A stretch of 45,137 nt of DNA from Actinomycetota bacterium (GTDB lineage Bacteria; Actinomycetota; Actinomycetes; Streptosporangiales; Streptosporangiaceae). Each line of letters opens with the position of its first letter. Position 1 is the first letter of the stretch. This document shows positions 1 through 6,811 of this stretch, piece by piece. Below the pieces are notes generated by a model, which saw only the letters and a program-made list of their open reading frames with translations, did not search any database and had not been told where the DNA came from. Location of the stretch: positions 1 through 45,137 of the forward strand of contig PMSU01000017.1 of NCBI GenBank assembly GCA_003168255.1, read 5' to 3'. Position numbers and translations under genes: made by a program.

Positions 1-119
1 CCGCCCGCCAGGCCCGCCCGCCCGCCAGCCAGATGAATGCGGCGTAGCCCCCCACGGGTGGTAGGTAATTTCACATCCACGTCGCCGGCTGCCTGCCGCA
101 GGCATCCCCCGGGGGTACG

Positions 120-134
120 TCTCGTATTATGAGA
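120..134. promoter_or_regulatory. Palindromic operator-like site upstream of the leuB leader
   Basis: The sequence reads TCTC-GTATTAT-GAGA, or GTCTC/GAGAC arms (119-135) when extended by one base. It matches the site at 2941-2955 at 11 of 15 positions (TCTCGyATnnTGAGA). It lies 57 bases before the leader-peptide start. Two copies upstream of two branched-chain amino-acid units suggest a common regulator. An IclR-type LtbR/NdgR protein is a guess from known actinobacterial leucine control. Confidence 0.55.
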
Positions 135-190
135 CACCTTGTGTCGGCAGGTGGCCGTCCTGGTTACTCTGCGGTATCGTTGATAACGAG

Positions 191-232
191 ATGCGGCGAT
201 TCGTAATCCTTAGCAGCCGTAGCGGGGTCTGA
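191..232 (+). CDS. Leader peptide of the leuB unit (MRRFVILSSRSGV)
   Basis: This is a 13-codon ATG-to-TGA frame encoding MRRFVILSSRSGV. Its consecutive codons GTA-ATC-CTT read Val-Ile-Leu, the three end products of branched-chain synthesis, and GTA and CTT are uncommon in such GC-rich DNA. A hairpin (217-229 with 248-259) begins inside its 3' end and a competing stem follows. The position, between an operator-like palindrome and the biosynthetic genes, fits ribosome-mediated attenuation. The Shine-Dalgarno is weak (ACGAG directly before the ATG). The role is inferred from codon content and layout. A chance short frame is the alternative. Confidence 0.6.
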   Translation: MRRFVILSSRSGV

Positions 233-274
233 TCAGGGCAGGCCAGCGACCCGCTACGGGTAGATGCGCTGGCT
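217..274 (+). promoter_or_regulatory. Competing RNA hairpins after the Val-Ile-Leu leader
   Basis: Stem A pairs 217-229 (CCGTAGCGGGGTC) with 248-259 (GACCCGCTACGG), with one bulged base. Stem B pairs 241-248 (GGCCAGCG) with 267-274 (CGCTGGCT). Stem B uses the loop of stem A, so the two are mutually exclusive or form a pseudoknot. The leader stop codon (230-232) lies in the loop of A. This is the geometry of an attenuator. There is no U-run after B, so Rho-dependent or translational control would be needed. Confidence 0.45.
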
Positions 275-319
275 GTGAGCCCCATCAGGAATCTCATTCC
301 CGCATCAGGAGACAGTGCC

Positions 320-559
320 GTGTACGACATGTATTCATGGGATCAGGCCGCCAGCTCGGCTGACGAGCAGGCCGAGGCCGCCGCCACACCCGATGACGCC
401 AGTCAGGCCGGGAAAACCACGGGCGAGCACGCTGTCCAGCCCGCCCAAGCTGCGCAGGCGGCGAACACCGCACCGGCCGCCTGGCCCGCCCGTGCTGTCC
501 AGATTGCGCTGGACCGCCGCGATAACGGCGGCGACGCCGGCCCGGGCCGGGGGCGTTGA
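320..559 (+). CDS. Small Ala/Gln/Asp-rich hypothetical protein upstream of leuB
   Basis: The protein has 79 aa and starts MYDMYSWDQ. It is then low-complexity, rich in Ala, Gln, Glu and Pro, with no recognisable domain, signal peptide or membrane segment. The GTG at 320 is chosen because AGGAGA (307-312) sits about 7 bases upstream. An in-frame ATG follows three codons later. The gene is read in the same direction as leuB and lies 89 bases before it, so both are probably on the transcript governed by the 191-232 leader. I do not recognise a function. Low complexity makes it possible that only the first residues are under selection. Confidence 0.5.
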   Translation: MYDMYSWDQAASSADEQAEAAATPDDASQAGKTTGEHAVQPAQAAQAANTAPAAWPARAVQIALDRRDNGGDAGPGRGR

Positions 560-640
560 GCACGCAAGCCCGGCCGTCCGACACGCAGCCCCAGCCGTAC
601 CGCGCGCAAGCCCCGCGGTCCAGCGCACAACCCCGATAGG
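560..640. repeat. Imperfect 21-bp tandem repeat before leuB
   Basis: Three 21-base units (560-580, 581-601, 602-622) and a partial fourth (623-640) share the pattern rCrCGCAAsCCCnGCsGTmC. They fill the gap between the small gene's stop codon and the leuB ribosome-binding site. The repeats carry no coding frame with a start codon. They may be slippage of a low-complexity tail or a structured mRNA spacer. Confidence 0.55.
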
Positions 641-648
641 GTTCCGAC

Positions 649-1701
649 ATGGCCGAACGCACTATCAAGCTCGCCGTGATCGGTGGCGATGGGATAGGCC
701 CGGAAGTCGTGGCAGAGGCCCTCAAGGTCCTGCGCACCGCGGCGCCCGCGGTCGCGATCGAGGAGACGAGTTACGACCTCGGCGCGAAGCGCTGGCACGA
801 CACCGGTGAGACACTTCCCGACTCCGTGCTCGATGAGCTGCGCGGTCACGACGCGATCCTGCTCGGCGCTGTCGGTGACCCCAGTGTGCCGAGCGGCGTG
901 CTGGAGCGCGGGCTGCTGCTCAGGCTGCGGTTCGAGCTTGACCAGTACGTCAACCTGCGCCCGGTACGGCTCTACCCGGGCGTCGCCATGCCGCTCGCGA
1001 ACGTCAGGCCGGAATCGATCGACATGGTGGTCGTGCGGGAGGGGACCGAGGGCCCCTATACCGGGGCCGGCGGCGTCATGCGCTACGGCACACCCGACGA
1101 GATCGCCACCCAGGAGAGCATCAACACCGCGTTCGGGGTCACCAGGGTGGTCAGGTACGCGTTCGAGCGGGCCGCGCAGCGACCGCGCAAGAGCCTGACG
1201 CTGGTGCACAAGACGAACGTGCTCACGTACGCCGGCGACTTGTGGCAGCGAACCGTGCACCGGGTTGCCGCGGACTTCGGCGAGGTGTCCGTTGACTACT
1301 GTCACGTGGACGCCGCCTCGATGTACTTCGTCACCGACCCGGGACGGTTCGACGTGATCGTCACCGACAACCTGTTCGGCGACATCCTTACCGACCTCGG
1401 GGCGGCGGTGGCCGGCGGCATCGGCCTCGCGGCCAGCGCCAACATCAACCCCGAGCGGACGACGCCCAGCATGTTCGAGCCCGTGCACGGCAGCGCGCCC
1501 GATATCGCGGGCCGGCACAAGGCGGACCCGACGGCGGCCATCCTGTCCGCCGCGATGCTCTGCCAGCATCTGGATCTCTGCGCCGAAGCCGCCCGCATCG
1601 AGCAGGCGGTCGCCGATGACCTGCTGGAACGCCAGGGCGCCTGGGTGCCGCGGTCCACCTGGGAAGCCGGCGACGACATCGCCGAGCGAGTAGCCGGCTA
1701 G
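649..1701 (+). CDS. leuB: 3-isopropylmalate dehydrogenase
   Basis: This 350-aa enzyme catalyses NAD-dependent oxidative decarboxylation of 3-isopropylmalate to 2-ketoisocaproate precursor in leucine synthesis. In organisms with the citramalate route it also acts on 3-methylmalate for isoleucine. Recognisable blocks are GDGIGPEV near the N-terminus, LLGAVGDP, the substrate loop [19 protein letters not shown], the metal-binding stretch [15 protein letters not shown], and the C-terminal [13 protein letters not shown]. Length is normal for the actinobacterial family. The ATG at 649 follows a weak GATAGGG site. It lies 60 bases upstream of ilvE in the same direction, so the two are probably co-transcribed. 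Isocitrate or tartrate dehydrogenase paralogues are less likely given the neighbours. Confidence 0.95.
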   Translation: MAERTIKLAVIGGDGIGPEVVAEALKVLRTAAPAVAIEETSYDLGAKRWHDTGETLPDSVLDELRGHDAILLGAVGDPSVPSGVLERGLLLRLRFELDQYVNLRPVRLYPGVAMPLANVRPESIDMVVVREGTEGPYTGAGGVMRYGTPDEIATQESINTAFGVTRVVRYAFERAAQRPRKSLTLVHKTNVLTYAGDLWQRTVHRVAADFGEVSVDYCHVDAASMYFVTDPGRFDVIVTDNLFGDILTDLGAAVAGGIGLAASANINPERTTPSMFEPVHGSAPDIAGRHKADPTAAILSAAMLCQHLDLCAEAARIEQAVADDLLERQGAWVPRSTWEAGDDIAERVAG

Positions 1702-1761
1702 CCGGGTCCCGTCAGGTTCCCAGCACACGGCAAGATGGGAGACTGACAGGAAGGATCGCAG

Positions 1762-2877
1762 ATGGCCACTAGTCCGGGCACCGAGATCACCTTTGACGTC
1801 CGGCCCACCTCGCATCCGGTGCCTCAGGCAGACCGGGAGCGGATGCTGGAAGCTCCCGGGTTCGGCCAGGTGTTCACCGACCACATGATCACCATCCGCT
1901 GGACAGCCGGCCGCGGCTGGCACGACGCGCGCCTCGAGCCCTACGGCCCGCTGATCCTGGACCCGGCGACGGCGGTCTTCCATTACGCCCAGGAGTTCTT
2001 CGAGGGGCTGAAGGCGTACCGGCAAGCGGACGGGTCGGTGGCGACATTCCGGCCGTGGGCGAACGCCACCAGGATGAACGGCTCGGCGCGCAGGCTGGTG
2101 ATGCCAGAGCTGCCCGAGGAAGCCTTCGTACGCGCCATCGAGCTTCTCGTCACCCAGGACCTCGACTGGGTGCCCTTCGCCGAAAGTCACAGCCTCTACC
2201 TGCGGCCGTTCATGATCGCCACGGACCGGGGGATCGGCATCAGCAAGCCATCCCAGTCCTACCTGTTCATGATCATCGCATCGCCGGCCAGCACCTACTT
2301 CAGCGGCGGGATCAAGCCGGTGACGGTCTGGCTGTCCGAGGACTACACCCGCGCCGCGCCGGGCGGCACCGGAGCGACCAAGTGCGGCGGCAACTACGCC
2401 GGCGGATTCATCGGCCAGCTGACGGCGCTGGAAAACGGCTGCGACCAGGTGGTCTGGCTGGACGCGGTGGAGCGGCGCTGGGTCGAGGAAATGGGCGGGA
2501 TGAACATGTTCTTCGTCTACGGCTCAGGACCGGAGGCGAGGATCGTGACACCGCCGCTCGGCGGCACGATCCTGGCGGGCATCACCAGGGACTCGCTGCT
2601 CAAGCTCGGCCCCGACCTTGCCATCCCGGCATCGGAGGGCAGGATCTCGGTGGACCAGTGGCGGGCCGACTGCGCGTCAGGGGAGCTCACCGAGGCGTTC
2701 GCCTGCGGCACCGCCGCGGCCATCAGCCCCATCGGCCAGGTGAAAGGCGCTACCAGCGGCTGGACGATCGGCAACGGCGAGCCAGGGCCGGTCACGACCA
2801 AGCTGCGCGAGGAACTTCTCGGTATCCAGTTCGGCCGCCGCCCCGACCCTTACAGCTGGGTCCACAAAATTTGCTGA
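1762..2877 (+). CDS. ilvE: Branched-chain amino-acid aminotransferase
   Basis: This 371-aa class-IV PLP aminotransferase carries out the last step of Leu, Ile and Val synthesis with glutamate as amino donor. The N-terminus (DHMITIRWTAGRGWHDARLEPYGPL) and FHYAQEFFEGLKAYR are typical of the actinobacterial IlvE type. The PLP-lysine region is GGTGATKCGGNYAGG, followed by the EMGGMNMFF block and GTAAAISPIG near the C-terminus. A strong AGGAAGGA site precedes the ATG. It follows leuB by 60 bases and precedes the cimA leader region. All the hallmarks of a functional enzyme are present. Confidence 0.95.
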   Translation: MATSPGTEITFDVRPTSHPVPQADRERMLEAPGFGQVFTDHMITIRWTAGRGWHDARLEPYGPLILDPATAVFHYAQEFFEGLKAYRQADGSVATFRPWANATRMNGSARRLVMPELPEEAFVRAIELLVTQDLDWVPFAESHSLYLRPFMIATDRGIGISKPSQSYLFMIIASPASTYFSGGIKPVTVWLSEDYTRAAPGGTGATKCGGNYAGGFIGQLTALENGCDQVVWLDAVERRWVEEMGGMNMFFVYGSGPEARIVTPPLGGTILAGITRDSLLKLGPDLAIPASEGRISVDQWRADCASGELTEAFACGTAAAISPIGQVKGATSGWTIGNGEPGPVTTKLREELLGIQFGRRPDPYSWVHKIC

Positions 2878-2940
2878 ACGCACAAAGGCGGCCAAGGCGC
2901 GAATCCGCCGGCCGTCCTGACGAGCCCCGTCCGGTGCCAG

Positions 2941-2955
2941 TCTCGCATGCTGAGA
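2941..2955. promoter_or_regulatory. Palindromic operator-like site upstream of the cimA leader
   Basis: The sequence is TCTCGCATGCTGAGA. It has the same TCTC-N7-GAGA architecture as the site at 120-134 and lies 42 bases before the Ile-rich leader peptide. Its first ten bases (TCTCGCATGC) recur at 3085-3094 in the left arm and loop of the downstream terminator. That repeat may be chance or may permit alternative pairing if transcription starts upstream. Confidence 0.55.
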
Positions 2956-2996
2956 TCAAAGTGGTCATGGCGTGCCCGGTGTGCGAGGCTGCTGCC

Positions 2997-3044
2997 ATGA
3001 CGTCCGGCCGGATCATTATTGGCAGGCGCGTCGGCACCTCGTAA
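2997..3044 (+). CDS. Ile-rich leader peptide of cimA (MTSGRIIIGRRVGTS)
   Basis: This is a 15-codon frame with three consecutive isoleucine codons ATC-ATT-ATT; ATT is rare in this GC-rich genome. The ATG at 2997 has GAGG (2985-2988) at good spacing; an in-frame ATG at 2967 would add ten residues. The stop (3042-3044) is followed by a GC hairpin and an intrinsic terminator before cimA. Form and C-terminal RRVG resemble, from memory, the short ilvB leader peptides of Actinobacteria. Isoleucine shortage would stall the ribosome at III and favour read-through. A perfect 8-base inverted repeat (GTCATGGC 2964-2971, GCCATGAC 2994-3001) could cover the start codon. Confidence 0.72.
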   Translation: MTSGRIIIGRRVGTS

Positions 3045-3047
3045 GAC

Positions 3048-3073
3048 CGGCCCACGGCCGGGTCCCCGGGCCG
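3048..3073 (+). promoter_or_regulatory. GC hairpin between the Ile leader and the attenuator
   Basis: CGGCCC (3048-3053) can pair with GGGCCG (3068-3073) right after the leader stop codon. In an attenuation model this is the pause or anti-antiterminator hairpin affected by ribosome position. I did not find a long, clearly exclusive antiterminator by eye. Confidence 0.35.
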
Positions 3074-3080
3074 ACGCGCA

Positions 3081-3114
3081 GACCTCTCGCATGCAGCGAG
3101 GGGTCTTTTGCTTT
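3081..3114 (+). terminator. Intrinsic terminator (attenuator) upstream of cimA
   Basis: GACCTCTCGC (3081-3090) pairs over ten base pairs, one of them G-U, with GCGAGGGGTC (3096-3105) around the loop ATGCA. TTTTGCTTT follows. It lies after the Ile leader and before the cimA start at 3153, so it can act as the regulated stop. An upstream in-frame ATG at 3108 would sit inside its U-tract and is therefore not the cimA start. Confidence 0.75.
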
Positions 3115-3152
3115 GCCGGGGCAGGTCAACCCATCAACGAAACGGAATCCAG

Positions 3153-4751
3153 ATGTCCAGCGACTCCTTCCACGTCTACGACACGACGTTGCGTGACGGC
3201 GCTCAGCAGGAGGGCCTGCACCTGACGGTCGCCGACAAGCTGGCGATCGCGGCCAGGCTGGACGAGTTCGGCGTGGGGTTCATCGAGGGCGGCTGGCCTG
3301 GGGCGATCCCCCGGGACACCGAGTTCTTCCGGCTCGCCACCACTGAGCTGGATCTCAAGCATGCGCAGCTCGCCGCGTTCGGCGCGACCCGCCGGCCCGG
3401 CGCGAAGGCGGCCGATGACCCTTTGGTCGCCGCTCTGCGCGAGTCGGGAGCGCCGGTTGTGACTCTTGTCGCGAAGAGCCACGACCGGCACGTCCGACTG
3501 GCCCTCCGCACGACCCTGGAGGAGAACCTGGCCATGATTTCTGACACGGTCGGCCACCTCCGTTCGGAAGGGAAAAGGGTTTTCCTTGACGCCGAGCATT
3601 TCTTCGACGGATATGAATCGGACCCCGCGTACGCGCTGGAGGTGGTGCGCGTCGCGGTCGAGGCCGGCGCCGATGTGGTCGCGCTGTGCGACACCAATGG
3701 CGGCATGCTCCCCAATCAGCTCGGCGATGTCGTCTCCGAGGTTTTTAGCCGAACGGGGGCCAGGCTGGGCATTCACTGCCATGATGACACCGCCTGCGGG
3801 GTGGCCAATACGCTGATGGCCGTGGACGCCGGCGTCAGCCACGTGCAGGGCACCGCGAACGGCTACGGCGAGCGGGCGGGCAACGCGAACCTGTTCAGCG
3901 TGGTGGCCGGGCTCCAGCTGAAGCAGGGCAAGCAGGTGCTGCCGGACGGCTGCCTGCCCGAGATGAGCCGCATCTCGCACGCGATCAGCGAGGTCACGAA
4001 CGTGGCGCCGGGCACGCACCAGCCGTACGTGGGGTACTCGGCGTTCGCGCACAAGGCGGGGCTGCACGCTTCGGCGGTGAAGGTGGACCCGATGCTGTAC
4101 CAGCACGTCGACCCGGCGCTTGTCGGCAATGACATGCGGATGCTGGTGTCGGACATGGCAGGGCGGGCGTCGGTGGAGGTCAAGGGCGCCCAGCTCGGTT
4201 ATGACCTGTCCGGTGACCGGGCCGCCGCCGGCCGGGTGGTGGACCGGGTCAAGGAACTGGAGGCGCGCGGGTACACGTTCGAGGCCGCGGACGCCTCCTT
4301 CGAGCTGCTGCTGCGCAGCGAGCTGGACGGCGGCGAGCGGCGGCACTTCGCCGTCGAGTCCTGGCGGGTCATCGTCGAGCAGCGGCCGGGCGGCCAGGTG
4401 GTCAGCGAGGCCACGGTCAAGCTGACCGCCAAGGGCGAGCGGATCGTCGCCACCGGCGAGGGCAACGGCCCGGTGAATGCGCTGGACACCGCGCTGCGGC
4501 TGGCGCTCGGGCAGATCTATCCCGAGCTGGCCAGCCTGGAGCTGGTGGACTACAAGGTGCGGATCCTGGAGGGCTCGCACGGCACCGGCGCGGTGACCCG
4601 CGTGCTCATCACCTCCGGCGACGGGACCGGCGGCGACTGGAGCACGGTCGGCGTGAACGAGAACATCATCGCCGCCTCCTGGCAGGCCCTGGCCGAAGCC
4701 GTCACCTACTGCCTGCTGCGGGCCGGTCATGTGGCCGCTGAGGCTGGATAG
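3153..4751 (+). CDS. cimA: Citramalate synthase (LeuA/HMGL family)
   Basis: This 532-aa enzyme condenses pyruvate and acetyl-CoA to citramalate, entering isoleucine synthesis without threonine. The N-terminal HMGL TIM barrel begins HVYDTTLRDGAQQEG, with DTTLRDG at about residues 10-16. The metal-binding GIHCHDDTACGVANT is near 207-221 and NGYGERAGNANLF follows. The C-terminal third matches a LeuA-type allosteric dimerisation domain (SYRVIVEQ-like and GNGPVNALDTALR segments). Length and motif set fit the long citramalate-synthase subfamily better than 2-isopropylmalate synthase. The Ile-codon leader upstream and leuB/ilvE alongside support this. The start ATG 3153 lies past the attenuator. Confidence 0.88.
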   Translation: MSSDSFHVYDTTLRDGAQQEGLHLTVADKLAIAARLDEFGVGFIEGGWPGAIPRDTEFFRLATTELDLKHAQLAAFGATRRPGAKAADDPLVAALRESGAPVVTLVAKSHDRHVRLALRTTLEENLAMISDTVGHLRSEGKRVFLDAEHFFDGYESDPAYALEVVRVAVEAGADVVALCDTNGGMLPNQLGDVVSEVFSRTGARLGIHCHDDTACGVANTLMAVDAGVSHVQGTANGYGERAGNANLFSVVAGLQLKQGKQVLPDGCLPEMSRISHAISEVTNVAPGTHQPYVGYSAFAHKAGLHASAVKVDPMLYQHVDPALVGNDMRMLVSDMAGRASVEVKGAQLGYDLSGDRAAAGRVVDRVKELEARGYTFEAADASFELLLRSELDGGERRHFAVESWRVIVEQRPGGQVVSEATVKLTAKGERIVATGEGNGPVNALDTALRLALGQIYPELASLELVDYKVRILEGSHGTGAVTRVLITSGDGTGGDWSTVGVNENIIAASWQALAEAVTYCLLRAGHVAAEAG

Positions 4752-4840
4752 CGAAACTGGGCCACAATATTGCCCCAAAAGCCACAATTCACGTAGTAGC
4801 GTGCTCTCCATTCCATGCTGGTGACACGGGGGGCAGATAC

Positions 4841-6058
4841 ATGCGTAGCTGGCGGTTGTCTCGGTGGTCCTTGGCGCGGGTGGCTCTCGTGGCAGGCGTG
4901 CCGGCCCTGATATTAGGCCTCATGGCCGGGACCGCGGAGGCGTCCGGGGCGGGCAAGATAACCAGCTACACCGCCAAGAGCATCAACGGGCCCGACGGCA
5001 TCGCGGCCGGGCCCGACGGGAACCTGTGGTTCGTCAACGCCTTCGGCAACTCGATCAGCCGGATCACCACGAAAGGAAAGGTGACAACCTACACCGGCAC
5101 CGGCATCGACTTCCCGCAGTACATCACGGCCGGGCCCGACGGAGCGCTGTGGTTCACCAACGGTGGTAGCGACCTGATCGGCCGGATCACCACCGCCGGG
5201 GCGGTGACCACCTACACCGCCTCCGACGGGGCCGGCCAGATCGTGGCCGGCCCGGACGGCGCGCTGTGGTTCACCAACGGCGATAACAACTCGATCGGCC
5301 GGATCACCACCGCCGGGGCGGTGACCAGCTACACCGCCCCGAGCATCGACGAACCGGGCGGGATCGCGGTCGGCTCCGACGGCGCGCTGTGGTTCACCAA
5401 CGCCGGCAACAACTCGATCGGCCGGATCACCACCGCCGGGGCGATCACCAACTACACCGGCACCGGCATCGACAACCCGTACGACATCGCGGCCACTCCA
5501 CACGGCGCCCTGTGGTTCACCAACTACAACAACAGCTCGATCGGCGAGATCACCACGGCTGGGGTGGTAACCAACTACCCGGATGCCGGTGACGAGCCAG
5601 AGGGGATCGCGCTCGGTCCCGACGGGGCGCTGTGGTTCGTCAACCGCGCCAACGACACCAGCATGAGCTCGGTCGGGCGGATCACCACGGCCGGGCTGGT
5701 GACCGGCTACACCGCCCCGAGCATCAGCTACCCGCTCTGGATCACGGCCGGCCCGGACGGCGCCATGTGGGAAACCAACGAAGGCACCGACACGATCGAC
5801 CGGATCACCACCACCGTCACCCCGAAGATCAGCAAGCTCTCCCCCACCTCGGGCGCGGCGGGGGCCACGGTCACCATCACCGGCCAGAACCTGTCCCACG
5901 CCACGGCCGTCGCCGTCAACGGCACTCCGGCCGTGATCGAGTCGGACACCGCCACCCACATCGTCACCGAAGTCCCGGCCGGCGCCACGAGCGGGCACGT
6001 CTCCGTCACCACGGCGGCAGGCACCGCCACGAGCACCGCCGTCTTCACCGTGACCTGA
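4841..6058 (+). CDS. Secreted Vgb-like beta-propeller with C-terminal IPT/TIG domain
   Basis: The protein has 405 aa. Residues 1-35 form a Sec signal peptide ending near AEASG. Residues about 36-325 contain eight repeats of about 42 residues with the signature GPDGALWFTN-x-NSIGRITTAG, the streptogramin-lyase (Vgb)/SMP-30 propeller pattern. From about 326 (PKISKLSPTSGAAGATVTITGQNL) an IPT/TIG immunoglobulin-like domain runs to the end. A drug-lyase role is not supported, since family members with repeats this regular are mostly uncharacterised secreted proteins. A surface binding or enzyme-scaffold role is a guess. The upstream gap holds two GCCACAAT direct repeats (4761-4768, 4781-4788). A second propeller of this family is at 32205-33788. 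Confidence 0.82.
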   Translation: MRSWRLSRWSLARVALVAGVPALILGLMAGTAEASGAGKITSYTAKSINGPDGIAAGPDGNLWFVNAFGNSISRITTKGKVTTYTGTGIDFPQYITAGPDGALWFTNGGSDLIGRITTAGAVTTYTASDGAGQIVAGPDGALWFTNGDNNSIGRITTAGAVTSYTAPSIDEPGGIAVGSDGALWFTNAGNNSIGRITTAGAITNYTGTGIDNPYDIAATPHGALWFTNYNNSSIGEITTAGVVTNYPDAGDEPEGIALGPDGALWFVNRANDTSMSSVGRITTAGLVTGYTAPSISYPLWITAGPDGAMWETNEGTDTIDRITTTVTPKISKLSPTSGAAGATVTITGQNLSHATAVAVNGTPAVIESDTATHIVTEVPAGATSGHVSVTTAAGTATSTAVFTVT

Positions 6059-6073
6059 GCGGTGACCCGGGAG

Positions 6074-6811
6074 TTAGGCGGTGGCCCGGCGAAAGGCTCC
6101 CTCCGCCAGGACGGCGACGGTGTCCTGGGTGTCGTGCCCGGCGGCGAGGGTGACGTCGGCGGTGAAGCCGTAGCCGGCCAGTTCCCGGCCGGAGAAGCAG
6201 TCGTGCAGGAACTCGCTGGCGTGCTGCCGGTGGGCCAGCCAGACGGCCTCGGCGGCGGACGCCTCGGGTGACCGTGCTGCCTGCGGGCCGAAGGCCGCGA
6301 TGATGGCGGCGGCGCCGAGCAGATCCTCCAGCGCTGGCCGCAGCTCGCCGCCGGGCCACCGTTCACCGGCCGCGATGACGGTCACCGGTCGCTCCCCGGT
6401 GCCGAAGCCGCCGCGCTCCAGCCATCGCGCCGTGGCGGTGGCGTTGCGCAGGCAGCCGGCCAGCACGTGGCCGCTGCTGGCTGCCGCTATCGACGATCCG
6501 TTCGGGGAGGGCAGGACCAGGCGGTCCGGTGCTGGTGCGGTGAGCAGGTAGGCCGGGGACAGCGACCAGGGGTGGCGATCGCTGACCTCGCGGCGGGGTA
6601 CCGCCCAGGCTGCATCGCGGGCTCTGGCGAAGGACTCGACGTCGGGGGAGGGCCACGGGTGCGGATACACGGCCGTGCCGCGGCCGGTAGCGATGGTCAC
6701 GGCGGTGCCGAACGACAGGACGTCGACGATCACGAGAGCGCCGGCTGGACTCTCGGTGGCCGCGGCCCGGGCCCCGGCCACGCCCCAGTCGAGCCGGATC
6801 CCGGCGCTCAC
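6074..6811 (-). CDS. ComB-like 2-phosphosulfolactate phosphatase family protein
   Basis: The protein has 245 aa. VIVDVLSFGTAVTIATGRG near residues 27-45, LPSPNGSSIA around 98-107, GCLRNATATARWL and VTVIAAGERW match the ComB family, whose founding member dephosphorylates 2-phosphosulfolactate in coenzyme M synthesis. Actinobacteria lack coenzyme M methanogenesis, so the true substrate is unknown, perhaps another phosphorylated sulfonate or hydroxy acid. The start GTG (6809-6811) overlaps the TGA of the upstream FAD oxidoreductase by four bases, implying translational coupling. Family assignment is firm; the reaction is inferred only. Confidence 0.8.
   Translation of the reverse strand: MSAGIRLDWGVAGARAAATESPAGALVIVDVLSFGTAVTIATGRGTAVYPHPWPSPDVESFARARDAAWAVPRREVSDRHPWSLSPAYLLTAPAPDRLVLPSPNGSSIAAASSGHVLAGCLRNATATARWLERGGFGTGERPVTVIAAGERWPGGELRPALEDLLGAAAIIAAFGPQAARSPEASAAEAVWLAHRQHASEFLHDCFSGRELAGYGFTADVTLAAGHDTQDTVAVLAEGAFRRATA

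Noticed and set aside
403..2190. A 595-codon open frame on the minus strand across leuB
   Set aside because: It mirrors the codon bias of leuB and ilvE on the opposite strand, has low-complexity composition and matches no family.
3108..3152. Earlier in-frame start for cimA
   Set aside because: The ATG lies in the U-tract of the attenuator, and the added residues do not resemble the family N-terminus.
3126..4811. A 561-codon minus-strand frame opposite cimA
   Set aside because: Same GC-rich antisense effect; it would overlap the whole of a certain gene and has no ribosome-binding site.
4841..6058. Streptogramin lyase (antibiotic-resistance) function
   Set aside because: The propeller repeats fit the superfamily, but I cannot confirm the catalytic residues, and an IPT domain is fused, so resistance is not claimed.
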